A stretch of 8,887 bases of DNA from Flavobacteriia bacterium (GCA_030626085.1 DAOUPQ010000072.1:1-8887), one strand, 5' to 3'; counted from the stretch's first letter, positions 1 through 7,248 are shown. Numbers and translations are program-made. Notes: generated by a model from the letters alone, not told the origin.

Positions 1-94
1 AAACCAAGTAATCTTCAAACTTTTTTACTGTTTCCTTTACCTGAGTATCAGATAAAACGGGATTCAAAATGAAAACAGATTCGTAATGATTCAT
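1..94 (-). CDS. rpsF: 30S ribosomal protein bS6, N-terminal fragment (cut by window edge)
   Basis: Read on the minus strand from the ATG at 92-94, the frame gives 31 codons beginning MNHYESVFILNPVLSDTQVK and stays open to the window edge. This matches the first beta strand and helix of bS6: a short N-terminal strand with Y-E-x-V-F-I-L-N-P, then a helix rich in Lys and Glu. bS6 binds 16S rRNA with bS18 in the platform of the small subunit. The start is secure because the homology begins exactly at this Met and a near-consensus promoter lies just upstream. The leader has no Shine-Dalgarno sequence, only A/T. The remaining two thirds of the protein, and probably rpsR and rplI as usual partners (established gene order, not visible here), lie outside the window. 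The fragment is short, but the sequence is very characteristic. Confidence 0.9.
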   Translation of the reverse strand, partial: MNHYESVFILNPVLSDTQVKETVKKFEDYLV

Positions 95-126
95 AATTAA
101 TTATTTAATGTTAAATTTTAAGCGTG

Positions 127-157
127 CAAATATACGATATTCTTTTCATTTTTACAA
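127..157 (-). promoter_or_regulatory. Bacteroidota-type promoter of rpsF
   Basis: On the minus strand a TTG (155-157) is followed after 20 bases by TATATTTG (127-134). This fits the Bacteroidota housekeeping sigma consensus of TTG near -33 and TAnnTTTG near -7. Transcription would start a few bases below 127, leaving a leader of roughly 25 to 30 bases before the rpsF ATG. It is the best promoter match in the window, as expected for a ribosomal protein gene, and it separates rpsF transcription from priA. Confidence 0.8.
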
Positions 158-214
158 CAAAGTAATTTTCATAAAAACCACTGTTCATAATATTGAAAAA
201 ACGATAAAAATGGA

Positions 215-2659
215 TTAGAAATTATCCACATCAATTATAAACCTCACTGATCTGAATTCAGCAATTGACTGAAAACTGTTTTTAATCTTTTGAATTATAT
301 TTTTCGATTGTTTGATGGGTTTATCATTTGGAAGTTTTATTAAAATATTTTTTAAATATAGATTTCTGATTCTTGAAATTGACGGACTTGCAGGTCCCAA
401 AACATTATCAAAAAATACATTTTTAAAAGATCTTCCCAACCATTCACTCGCAGTATTTACTTTATTAAAGTCTTTGTGTTTTAAAGTTATTTTAACCAAT
501 CTTACTATTGGCGGATAATGATATTCATAACGTTCATTGATCTGATCATTATACATACCATTATAATCGTTAATAGAGACCTGCTGCAGTATTTGATGAT
601 ATGGATTAAATGTTTGAATAATTACTTTACCTCTTTTTTTTGCACGACCTGCCCTACCCGATACTTGAGCCATTAATTGAAAACTACGTTCATGAGCTCT
701 AAAATCAGGAAAATTTAACATATTATCCGCATTCAATATTCCTACCAATGAAACATTGTGAAAGTCTAAGCCTTTACTCAACATTTGAGTCCCAACCAAA
801 ATATCAATTTCATGATCCTGAAAAGCTGTAATTATTTTGTGATATCCATATTTTCCCCTTGTTGTATCCAGATCCATCCTACCCACCTTTGCCTGAGGAA
901 AGATCTCTTTTAATTCAATTTCAATTTGTTCGGTTCCAAATCCTTTTGTACTCAACGTTGGGTTTTCGCAAGCCGGACAAGTTTTTGGCATCGGTTTAGC
1001 ATAACCACAATAATGACAACGCAATTCTTCCTTAAATTTATGATACGTTAAACTCACATCACAATTAGGGCATTGAGGTGCAATTCCGCAAGTAGTACAT
1101 TCAACTATCGGTGAAAAACCTCTTCGGTTTTGAAATAAAATAATTTGCTCTTTTTCAGCCAAAGCTTCTTGAATTAAAGTGATCAAGCGATCAGAAAAAT
1201 GAGCTGTCATCAGTTTTTTACGGTGCTTTTCTTTTATATCTGTCAACTCTATTTCCGGTAACAGCACATCACCAAAACGACGGTTCAATTCAACCAGTCC
1301 ATATTTTTCGTTCTTTGTATTAAAAAAACTTTCTATTGAAGGTGTAGCACTTCCTAATAAAACATTGGCTTTATGTAAATTAGCCAAAATAATTGCTGCA
1401 TCACGTGCATGATATCTAGGAGCCGGATCAAACTGCTTATAAGAAGTTTCATGTTCTTCATCAACAATGATCAAACCTAAATTACTAAAAGGTAATAATA
1501 CTGCCGAACGAGCCCCAAGAATGATCTGCGTTTTTTTTTGTTTATCAAGCAAATTATTCCATACTTCTACCCTTTCACTTAAAGAATATTTCGAATGGAA
1601 TACCGAAATCTTATCTCCAAAATATTTTTGCAATCTACTTATGATCTGAGTTGTTAAGGCTATTTCGGGCAAAAGATACAAAACCTGTTTTCCATTTTGT
1701 AGAGCTTCATCGATCAGTTTACTGTAAATTTCGGTCTTCCCACTCGAAGTTATTCCATGCAATAAGGTAACATTATTCTTTTTAAAAGAACTTTTAATTT
1801 GATCGTAAGCCTCTATCTGATACTCGTTTAATTCTTTTAAAGGAAAAGTTTCAATATCAAAAGAAACTCTATCGGTTTGTACAGTATAAACCTCAAAAAT
1901 ATTCTTGTCAACTAAAGCTTTAATCACTGCCGGAGAAACATTTGATTGCTTTTGAAGAGTTTTGGCTTTGATACTCTTTTTATTAATCGATTGTAAATGA
2001 AAATACTTTAAAAGTACCGCCCGTTGTTTATGGGCATTTTTTAAATTATTCAATAGCTCATGTAAACTTTCATCATCTGAATATTTATCATTTAAATCAA
2101 TATATTTTATTAGCTTTGGCTTGTATTGTTGGAATATCTCTTCTTTAATAAAAACTACATCTTTCTTTATTAAATTTTGTATAATTGGAAGTACGTTTTT
2201 TTTATCCAATATCCTGCTTAATTCTTTAATTTTCAAAACAGGCTCTTGCTGTAAAGCTTCAAAGATTATATATTCCTCATCATTTAGAATTCTTTCATTT
2301 TCAAAGCTTTCATTCTTTAAAACCAATGTTTCACTTTCTAACAAGAATAGTGATGGTATTCCGGCACGTAAAACATCTCCTAAAGAACACATATAATAAT
2401 TGGCTATCCATTGCCAATGCTCTAATTGTTGTTGTGTTATGACGGGTTTTTCATCTAAGATCTGATGAATTTCTTTTGCCTGATATGCAGTTGGTTCTGT
2501 TTGGTGAATTTCAAAAACCAAAGCTGTAAAAATCTTTGTTTTCCCAAAAGGGACAGCTACCCGCATACCGATCTTTAAAAAATCGGCTTCAGCCTCGGTT
2601 ATTTTATAAGTAAATAACTTTTGTAGCGGAATGGGTAATATGACGTTTATAAAATGTAT
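215..2659 (-). CDS. priA: Primosomal protein N' (replication restart helicase PriA), apparently with a non-standard start codon
   Basis: PriA recognises stalled forks and D-loops, unwinds the lagging arm and helps reload the replicative helicase. Numbered from the proposed start (814 aa), the features are: N-terminal 3'-DNA-end binding domain (about 1-110); winged-helix region; Walker A GITSSGKT (302-309); DEEH box (400-403); motif GSATPS (about 436-441); eight zinc-binding cysteines in four pairs (521/524, 530/533, 548/551, 561/564); and the helicase motif with SGRAGRA near 667-673. All expected elements are intact. The first ATG (2564-2566) falls after the conserved N-terminus. Upstream codons, open to a stop at 2666-2668, encode HFINVILPIPLQKLFTYKIT and then a stretch leading into IGMRVAVPFG, as in PriA homologues. 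No ATG, GTG or TTG exists there, so I place the start at the ATA at 2657-2659, where homologues have their Met. If ATG is used instead, the protein is 783 aa and lacks the first strand. The rhomboid gene ends 28 bases upstream, which suggests cotranscription. The product is certain; the start is not. Confidence 0.95.
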   Translation of the reverse strand: MHFINVILPIPLQKLFTYKITEAEADFLKIGMRVAVPFGKTKIFTALVFEIHQTEPTAYQAKEIHQILDEKPVITQQQLEHWQWIANYYMCSLGDVLRAGIPSLFLLESETLVLKNESFENERILNDEEYIIFEALQQEPVLKIKELSRILDKKNVLPIIQNLIKKDVVFIKEEIFQQYKPKLIKYIDLNDKYSDDESLHELLNNLKNAHKQRAVLLKYFHLQSINKKSIKAKTLQKQSNVSPAVIKALVDKNIFEVYTVQTDRVSFDIETFPLKELNEYQIEAYDQIKSSFKKNNVTLLHGITSSGKTEIYSKLIDEALQNGKQVLYLLPEIALTTQIISRLQKYFGDKISVFHSKYSLSERVEVWNNLLDKQKKTQIILGARSAVLLPFSNLGLIIVDEEHETSYKQFDPAPRYHARDAAIILANLHKANVLLGSATPSIESFFNTKNEKYGLVELNRRFGDVLLPEIELTDIKEKHRKKLMTAHFSDRLITLIQEALAEKEQIILFQNRRGFSPIVECTTCGIAPQCPNCDVSLTYHKFKEELRCHYCGYAKPMPKTCPACENPTLSTKGFGTEQIEIELKEIFPQAKVGRMDLDTTRGKYGYHKIITAFQDHEIDILVGTQMLSKGLDFHNVSLVGILNADNMLNFPDFRAHERSFQLMAQVSGRAGRAKKRGKVIIQTFNPYHQILQQVSINDYNGMYNDQINERYEYHYPPIVRLVKITLKHKDFNKVNTASEWLGRSFKNVFFDNVLGPASPSISRIRNLYLKNILIKLPNDKPIKQSKNIIQKIKNSFQSIAEFRSVRFIIDVDNF

Positions 2660-2687
2660 AACTAGTTATTGTTATTAAATAATTATT

Positions 2688-3335
2688 TCAATTTCTTCTT
2701 TCTAATTTATTTTTAAAAATAAACATCAATACAATTGGAATTGCAAGAATTAGTATCATCATTTTGTTGGTACTCATAACACTTGGATATAAAATCAACG
2801 TAAAAATAAATCCGCCAATAGCACCACCAATATGAGCACTATGCCCAATATTTCCCCATTGATTTTTCATTCCAAACATTGAGTATAATAAGTAGCCAAC
2901 TCCAAAAATATAAGCCGGTATAGGAATTGGAATAAAAAATAAATATAAATTCATACCAGGATTGAGCATGATAGCTGCATATACAACACCCATTACAGCT
3001 CCTGATGCACCAACTGCTGTATAATAAGGTTCTTTTTTATGAAAACTAAGTGCAAAAAGACTACCTGCTAACAAACTACCAAAATAAATTGCTAAGAATT
3101 TGGGTATTCCTACATAATTGATAACTGGGTCAGCAAAAAAATACAGGGTTAACATATTGAAGAATAAGTGACTTTGATCAACATGTAAAAAACCGGAGCT
3201 CAATATCCTTAATTTTTCACCTTTCATTATTGGTCCGACCTGAAATTTATACTTCTCAAAAAAGAAACGATCTTTAAATCCTTTGAACGAAATCAAAACA
3301 TTGACAATAATTATTAAAAGTACTGCTTTATTCAT
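2688..3335 (-). CDS. Rhomboid family intramembrane serine protease
   Basis: This is a 215-residue, almost entirely hydrophobic membrane protein that would cleave transmembrane substrates within the inner membrane. The rhomboid signature is complete: HLFFN in the second membrane segment (His56, Asn60, oxyanion hole), GASGAV (catalytic Ser111) and GHSAHIGG (catalytic His168). Approximate membrane segments are 3-17, 55-70, 77-97, 106-124, 128-153, 164-183 and a seventh after the catalytic core (190-207). This gives the six-plus-one layout, with no N-terminal cytoplasmic domain and no zinc-finger or ankyrin fusion. The ATG at 3333-3335 lies 17 bases below a TATCTTTG promoter element. It is divergent from the acyltransferase gene and closely followed by priA, probably in one transcript. 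The substrate cannot be inferred. Bacteroidota usually carry several rhomboid paralogues, so no gene symbol is assigned. Confidence 0.93.
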   Translation of the reverse strand: MNKAVLLIIIVNVLISFKGFKDRFFFEKYKFQVGPIMKGEKLRILSSGFLHVDQSHLFFNMLTLYFFADPVINYVGIPKFLAIYFGSLLAGSLFALSFHKKEPYYTAVGASGAVMGVVYAAIMLNPGMNLYLFFIPIPIPAYIFGVGYLLYSMFGMKNQWGNIGHSAHIGGAIGGFIFTLILYPSVMSTNKMMILILAIPIVLMFIFKNKLERRN

Positions 3336-3352
3336 TTTTTAATATTTATTTT

Positions 3353-3360
3353 CAAAGATA
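3353..3360 (-). promoter_or_regulatory. Probable -7 element for the rhomboid-priA unit
   Basis: TATCTTTG on the minus strand is an exact match to TAnnTTTG and ends 17 bases before the rhomboid ATG. The only upstream TTG (3387-3389) is 26 bases away, longer than the usual spacing of about 19-21, so the -33 half is weak or absent. Confidence 0.5.
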
Positions 3361-3371
3361 AAATTATATCC

Positions 3372-3379
3372 GATATTTG
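3372..3379 (+). promoter_or_regulatory. Possible -7 element for the acyltransferase gene
   Basis: GATATTTG on the plus strand differs from TAnnTTTG by one base and ends 20 bases before the ATG at 3400. No TTG is found at the -33 distance. It lies directly beside the divergent rhomboid promoter, so the two promoters would share a stretch of about 60 bases. Confidence 0.35.
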
Positions 3380-3399
3380 CCTTGAACAAAAATAATAAT

Positions 3400-4296
3400 A
3401 TGCAATTTTTAATTTTTATACTTGTCTATTCGTTAATATGGCTCTTATCTATTCTGCCAATGAAAATTTTATACTTCATTTCAGACATAATATATATACT
3501 TCTCTATTATATAATTGGTTATCGAAAAAAAGTAGTTAGAAATAATTTAAAATTAGCATTTCCAGAAAAATCAAAAGAAGAGCTATTACTTATTGAAAAG
3601 AAAACTTTTCATCATTTTGTTGATATTTTTATGGAAATGATCAAATCATTTACTATTTCAGAAAAAGAAATTTCTAAACGCTTTACTTTTAAAAATACAA
3701 AAAGGATAAATAATCTATCCACACAAAACAAAGGATTAATTTTAATGACCGGGCATTATGCTAATTGGGAATGGGCTACGCTATATATAACTAAAGTAAT
3801 TAATTGTAAAGCTTATGGTATATATAAAATAATTGACAATAAATATTTCGATAAAGTATTAAAGCAATCAAGAAGTAGATTTGGATCTCATTTAGTTCCA
3901 ACAAAAGATATTATTGTTCAAATGATTAAGAACAATAGAGATAATATTAATTCGATTTATGGTTTAATTAGCGACCAATCACCTGTATTGGAAAAAACAT
4001 ATTATTGGAATAAATTTATGGGTATAAATGTACCAATACATACCGGAGCTGAAATGTTGGCAAAAAAATATGACTATCCCGTAATATATTTAAAAACTGA
4101 AAGGGTAAAACGCGGTTATTATGAATCAACGATTAAAATTCTTACTGAAAACCCAAGAGAATTTAAAGATTATCAGGTCACAGATCTATTTTTAAAGGAA
4201 CTTGAAAGTCAAATAAAAAACAAACCTGAATTTTATTTTTGGACCCATAAACGTTTTAAACATATGGGAAAAGAAAATGAAGTTATCAATAAATAA
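3400..4296 (+). CDS. LpxL/HtrB-family lipid A (lysophospholipid-type) acyltransferase
   Basis: This 298-residue inner-membrane enzyme belongs to the family that transfers a fatty acyl chain from acyl-ACP to a lipid A precursor in the cytoplasmic leaflet. Evidence: an N-terminal hydrophobic anchor (about 1-40) followed by IGYRKKVVRNNL; the catalytic HX4E motif in GHYANWEW (His119, Glu124); a SDQSP block (Asp192); TGAEMLAKK (about 215-223); and a C-terminal FYFWTHKRFK motif typical of LpxL-like proteins. An in-frame TTG at 3382 would add six residues (to give MNKNNN), but it sits where the promoter and transcription start should be, and homologues begin MQ, so the ATG at 3400 is preferred. The gene stands alone on the plus strand, divergent from the rhomboid gene and ending six bases from the end of the convergent PLP-enzyme gene. 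Some Bacteroidota relatives may acylate other lipids, so the exact acceptor is uncertain. Confidence 0.88.
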   Translation: MQFLIFILVYSLIWLLSILPMKILYFISDIIYILLYYIIGYRKKVVRNNLKLAFPEKSKEELLLIEKKTFHHFVDIFMEMIKSFTISEKEISKRFTFKNTKRINNLSTQNKGLILMTGHYANWEWATLYITKVINCKAYGIYKIIDNKYFDKVLKQSRSRFGSHLVPTKDIIVQMIKNNRDNINSIYGLISDQSPVLEKTYYWNKFMGINVPIHTGAEMLAKKYDYPVIYLKTERVKRGYYESTIKILTENPREFKDYQVTDLFLKELESQIKNKPEFYFWTHKRFKHMGKENEVINK

Positions 4297-4302
4297 ATTT
4301 AA

Positions 4303-5772
4303 TTAAAAAAACCAACTCTTTACTAATTTTTGTTCAATTCCTTTAAAGGTATTATGTTCAAATTCATTAGTATTTTGATTGTAGGTATAATCTTTTTCCC
4401 ATTCTTTAAAATTATCAGCCAGAGCTGTAATACCATCACAAATAAATTTAACTTCTTTATCTGTTATTGTTGGGTGAATCGACATTCTAATCCATCCTGG
4501 TTTATCTAACAAGCTTCCTTCTGCTAATTTTTCAACCAATTCATTTGAAGTCTGTTGATCAACATGCAATAAAAAATGTCCGTATGTACCAGCACATGAA
4601 CAACCTCCTCGAGTTTGAATTCCAAATTTATCATTTAGCAATTTTACACCTAAATTAAAATGTAGATCATTTATGTAAAATGAAAATATTCCCAATCTTT
4701 CTTCATGTTGTCCAGCAAGAATTTTTAAATTTTTTATTTTTTTTAATTTATCAAAAACAAATCTGTTGATCTCGTGCTCTCTGTTTCTAATATTATCAAC
4801 ACCCATTTCTTCTTTCAACTGTATTACCAAAGCAGTTCTTATTGCCTGCAAAAAACCCGGAGTCCCGCCATCTTCACGCAATTCTATATCATCTAAATAA
4901 TGGTGTTCACCCCAAGGGTTTGTCCACATCACTGTCCCTCCACCCGGATTATCAGGAACCATATTATGATAAAGATCTTTATTGAACAATAATACACCAG
5001 AAGTACCAGGTCCTCCCAAAAATTTATGCGGAGAAAAGAAAATTGCATCTAAATATGCGTCTTTATCTTTGGGGTGCATATCCATTTCAACGTAAGGCCC
5101 TGAACATGCAAAATCAACAAAACAAATACCTTTATTTTGGTGCATTATTTTGGATATTTTAAAATAATCCGGTTCAATTCCGGTAACGTTAGAACATGCT
5201 GTAACCGAAGCAATTTTTAAACTTCTTTCCTTGTATTTATCCAATAAAACTTCTAATTGTGAATAATCAACCAAACCGGTTTCGTCATAAGGAATAATTT
5301 CAACATCGGCAATAGTTTCTAACCAGGAAGTTTGATTAGAATGATGTTCCATATGTGTAATAAATACTATCGGTCTTATTTCATCCGGAATGTCAAAATA
5401 TTCTTTTAAATTATCAGGAACTCTTATTCCTAAAATTCTTTGAAACTTATTTACAACTCCTGTCATTCCGGCACCTGCAGTAATTAATACATCATCTTCA
5501 TCAGCATTTACATGCTTCTTAATAATATCTTTAGCTTTGAGATAGGCCATGGTCATAGCTGAACCTGTAACCGAAGTTTCTGTATGCGTATTTGCGACAA
5601 AAGGTCCAAAATCATTTAGAATTTTTTCTTCAATTGGTCTATAAAGTCTTCCGCTAGCAGTCCAATCGGCATAAATGATCTCTTTTTCTCCGTAAGGTGA
5701 TTGAAATTTTTGATCAATTCCAACAATATTTTTTCGAAATTTATCAAAGTATTGTTCTAATGATTGTCTCAT
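4303..5772 (-). CDS. Class-V aminotransferase-fold PLP enzyme, cysteine desulfurase (SufS/CsdA)-like
   Basis: This 489-residue fold-type I PLP enzyme carries most of the cysteine desulfurase landmarks: HMEHHSN (His143/144, ring-stacking His region), CSNVTG (193-198), FVDFACSG (Asp220, pyridine nitrogen contact), SPHKF with the Schiff-base Lys250, a GGTPG loop (302-306), and TRGGCSCAGTYGH, in which Cys393 aligns with the catalytic Cys of the RxGxxCA motif. It departs from SufS (about 406 aa) in several ways. It is about 80 residues longer, with extra sequence near 112-134, a Gly/Trp/His-rich insert at 275-300 and a C-terminal tail of about 35 residues. It also has a second Cys (391) in the active-site loop, and FACS where SufS has GAQ. 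No sufB, sufC, sufD, sufE or nifU gene is adjacent. It may desulfurate cysteine or a related substrate, or perform another beta- or gamma-elimination; I cannot choose between these. The ATG is at 5770-5772, 57 bases below glmM. Confidence 0.85.
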   Translation of the reverse strand: MRQSLEQYFDKFRKNIVGIDQKFQSPYGEKEIIYADWTASGRLYRPIEEKILNDFGPFVANTHTETSVTGSAMTMAYLKAKDIIKKHVNADEDDVLITAGAGMTGVVNKFQRILGIRVPDNLKEYFDIPDEIRPIVFITHMEHHSNQTSWLETIADVEIIPYDETGLVDYSQLEVLLDKYKERSLKIASVTACSNVTGIEPDYFKISKIMHQNKGICFVDFACSGPYVEMDMHPKDKDAYLDAIFFSPHKFLGGPGTSGVLLFNKDLYHNMVPDNPGGGTVMWTNPWGEHHYLDDIELREDGGTPGFLQAIRTALVIQLKEEMGVDNIRNREHEINRFVFDKLKKIKNLKILAGQHEERLGIFSFYINDLHFNLGVKLLNDKFGIQTRGGCSCAGTYGHFLLHVDQQTSNELVEKLAEGSLLDKPGWIRMSIHPTITDKEVKFICDGITALADNFKEWEKDYTYNQNTNEFEHNTFKGIEQKLVKSWFF

Positions 5773-5788
5773 TTTCTAATTATTTTTA

Positions 5789-5796
5789 CAAACTTT
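5789..5796 (-). promoter_or_regulatory. Weak candidate -7 element upstream of the PLP-enzyme gene
   Basis: AAAGTTTG on the minus strand has one mismatch to TAnnTTTG, with a TTG 23 bases upstream and 16 bases between it and the ATG. In such AT-rich DNA this could be chance, and readthrough from glmM is equally plausible. Confidence 0.25.
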
Positions 5797-5829
5797 TAAA
5801 TATAATTTAAGGTCTAGTTCAATATATTT

Positions 5830-7221
5830 TTATAAACTGGCTATTTGAGAAATTTCTTTCATTATTTTTTTAGCCAGATCATCTGCATTTTTCTGACTAG
5901 TACTTTCAGTATATATTCTAATAATTGGTTCGGTATTTGATTTTCTTAAATGAACCCATTGAGAATCAAAATCAATTTTTACACCATCAATTGTATTTAC
6001 ATCTTCGGCTTTATATTTTTCTGCCATTGTCAAAAGAATTTTATCCACATCTAATTCTGGTGTTAATTGGATCTTATTCTTACTCATAAAATAACTGGGA
6101 TAAGAATCTCGTAATTCTTTACATGTCATTTTTTTATGAGCTAAATGCGACAAGAACAAACCAACACCTACTAAGGCGTCTCTACCATAATGAGATGCAG
6201 GATAGATAATTCCTCCATTTCCTTCACCTCCAATAATTGTATTGGTATCTTTCATTTTTTGAACTACGTTCACTTCTCCAACTGCACTAGGTGTATAAAT
6301 TTTGTTGTATTTTTCAGTTACATCTCTTAATGCACGTGTAGAAGATAAATTTGAAACCGTGTTACCCGGAGTATGCGATAAAACATAATCTGCACAAGCC
6401 ACCAAAGTATATTCTTCACCAAACATACTTCCATCTTCGTTGATAAAAGCCAATCGATCTACATCAGGATCTACAACGATACCCAAATCAGCATTTTCTT
6501 TTACAACAAGTTCAGATATTTCGGTTAGGTTTTCGGCTAATGGTTCAGGATTATGAGGAAATTCACCATTTGGTTCACAATATAATTCAACACAAGAAAC
6601 ACCAAGTTTATTGAGTAATTGAGGAATTACAATTCCACCAGTAGAATTAACACCATCAAAAACAACTTTAAATTTTGCATTTTTAATAGCTTCAACATCT
6701 ACAAGCTCCAGTTTTAAAACTTCATCAATATGTTTATCCATGAAATTCTTCTTCTTTATGTATGTTCCAAGATCATCAACTTCAGAAAAAATATAAGCAT
6801 CACTTTCAGCAAGTTGTAAAATTTTAGCACCTTCTTCAGCATTTAAAAATTCGCCTTTCTCATTCAATAATTTCAATGCATTCCACTGTTTTGGATTATG
6901 TGATGCTGTAATAATAATACCTCCATCGCTATTTTCTAAAGTTACAGCAACTTCAACTGTAGGTGTAGTTGACAAACCAAGATCGATTACATCTATTCCT
7001 AGACCAGTCAAAGTATTAGCAACCAAACTAGAGATCATTTTACCGGAGATTCGAGCGTCTCTCCCGAGGATAATAGATAGGTTTTCTTTGTTTTTATTTC
7101 GTGTTTTTAACCAAGTTCCGTATGCCGAGGCAAATTTTACAGCATCAAGGGGTGTTAGATTTTCATTTACTTTACCCCCAATTGTGCCTCTTATTCCAGA
7201 GATAGATTTTATTAAAGTCAT
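5830..7221 (-). CDS. glmM: Phosphoglucosamine mutase (alpha-D-phosphohexomutase family)
   Basis: GlmM interconverts glucosamine-6-phosphate and glucosamine-1-phosphate in the cytosol, the step before GlmU makes UDP-GlcNAc for peptidoglycan and lipid A. The 463-residue protein has all four family domains: ISGIRGTIGG at the N-terminus; the phosphoserine loop TASHNP (Ser107); the metal-binding loop DPDVDR (Asp251, Asp253, Asp255); the sugar-binding loop GGEGNGG (331-337); and the phosphate-binding loop RKSNTEP (426-432). The GEGNGG loop differs from the GEMSGH of phosphomannomutase/phosphoglucomutase and the GEQSGH of proteobacterial GlmM. It resembles the form found in Bacteroidota and archaeal enzymes annotated as phosphoglucosamine mutases. 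Activity on mannose or glucose phosphates cannot be excluded from sequence alone. The start is at 7219-7221, with a TATATTTG element 19 bases upstream. The gene follows the rpsA terminator and precedes the PLP-enzyme gene by 57 bases. Confidence 0.9.
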   Translation of the reverse strand: MTLIKSISGIRGTIGGKVNENLTPLDAVKFASAYGTWLKTRNKNKENLSIILGRDARISGKMISSLVANTLTGLGIDVIDLGLSTTPTVEVAVTLENSDGGIIITASHNPKQWNALKLLNEKGEFLNAEEGAKILQLAESDAYIFSEVDDLGTYIKKKNFMDKHIDEVLKLELVDVEAIKNAKFKVVFDGVNSTGGIVIPQLLNKLGVSCVELYCEPNGEFPHNPEPLAENLTEISELVVKENADLGIVVDPDVDRLAFINEDGSMFGEEYTLVACADYVLSHTPGNTVSNLSSTRALRDVTEKYNKIYTPSAVGEVNVVQKMKDTNTIIGGEGNGGIIYPASHYGRDALVGVGLFLSHLAHKKMTCKELRDSYPSYFMSKNKIQLTPELDVDKILLTMAEKYKAEDVNTIDGVKIDFDSQWVHLRKSNTEPIIRIYTESTSQKNADDLAKKIMKEISQIASL

Positions 7222-7240
7222 ATTTATTTATTTGAGAACA

Positions 7241-7248
7241 CAAATATA
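7241..7248 (-). promoter_or_regulatory. -7 element of the glmM promoter
   Basis: TATATTTG on the minus strand is an exact TAnnTTTG match and is identical to the rpsF element. It ends 19 bases before the glmM ATG. No TTG lies at the usual -33 distance; that region (about 7268-7275) abuts the T-tract of the rpsA terminator. The predicted leader is about 15 bases, A/T-rich and without Shine-Dalgarno. Confidence 0.6.

Noticed and set aside
95..214. Possible terminator after priA
   Set aside because: I searched this gap on the minus strand for a stem followed by T residues. T-runs are present, but no stable GC-containing hairpin precedes them.
312..518. Plus-strand open frame opposite the 3' part of priA
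   Set aside because: It lies wholly inside the well-supported priA gene on the other strand, has no family resemblance, and shows the Lys/Phe/Leu-rich composition of an antisense shadow.
1467..1649. Plus-strand open frame of 60 codons within priA
   Set aside because: It is an antisense shadow of the PriA helicase motifs, with no promoter and no recognisable protein.
2121..2396. Plus-strand open frame of 91 codons opposite the 5' part of priA
   Set aside because: Its Ser/Phe/Ile-rich sequence is what reversed Lys- and Glu-rich coding DNA gives; it has no motif or promoter.
3382..3399. TTG start for the acyltransferase adding six residues
   Set aside because: The added MNKNNN is low-complexity and absent from the family pattern, and the TTG would lie at or before the expected transcription start. 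The ATG at 3400 fits better.
4298..4307. Palindrome TTTAATTAAA at the convergent gene ends
   Set aside because: It is a ten-base, all-A/T palindrome. This is expected by chance in such DNA and is too weak to act as a terminator stem.
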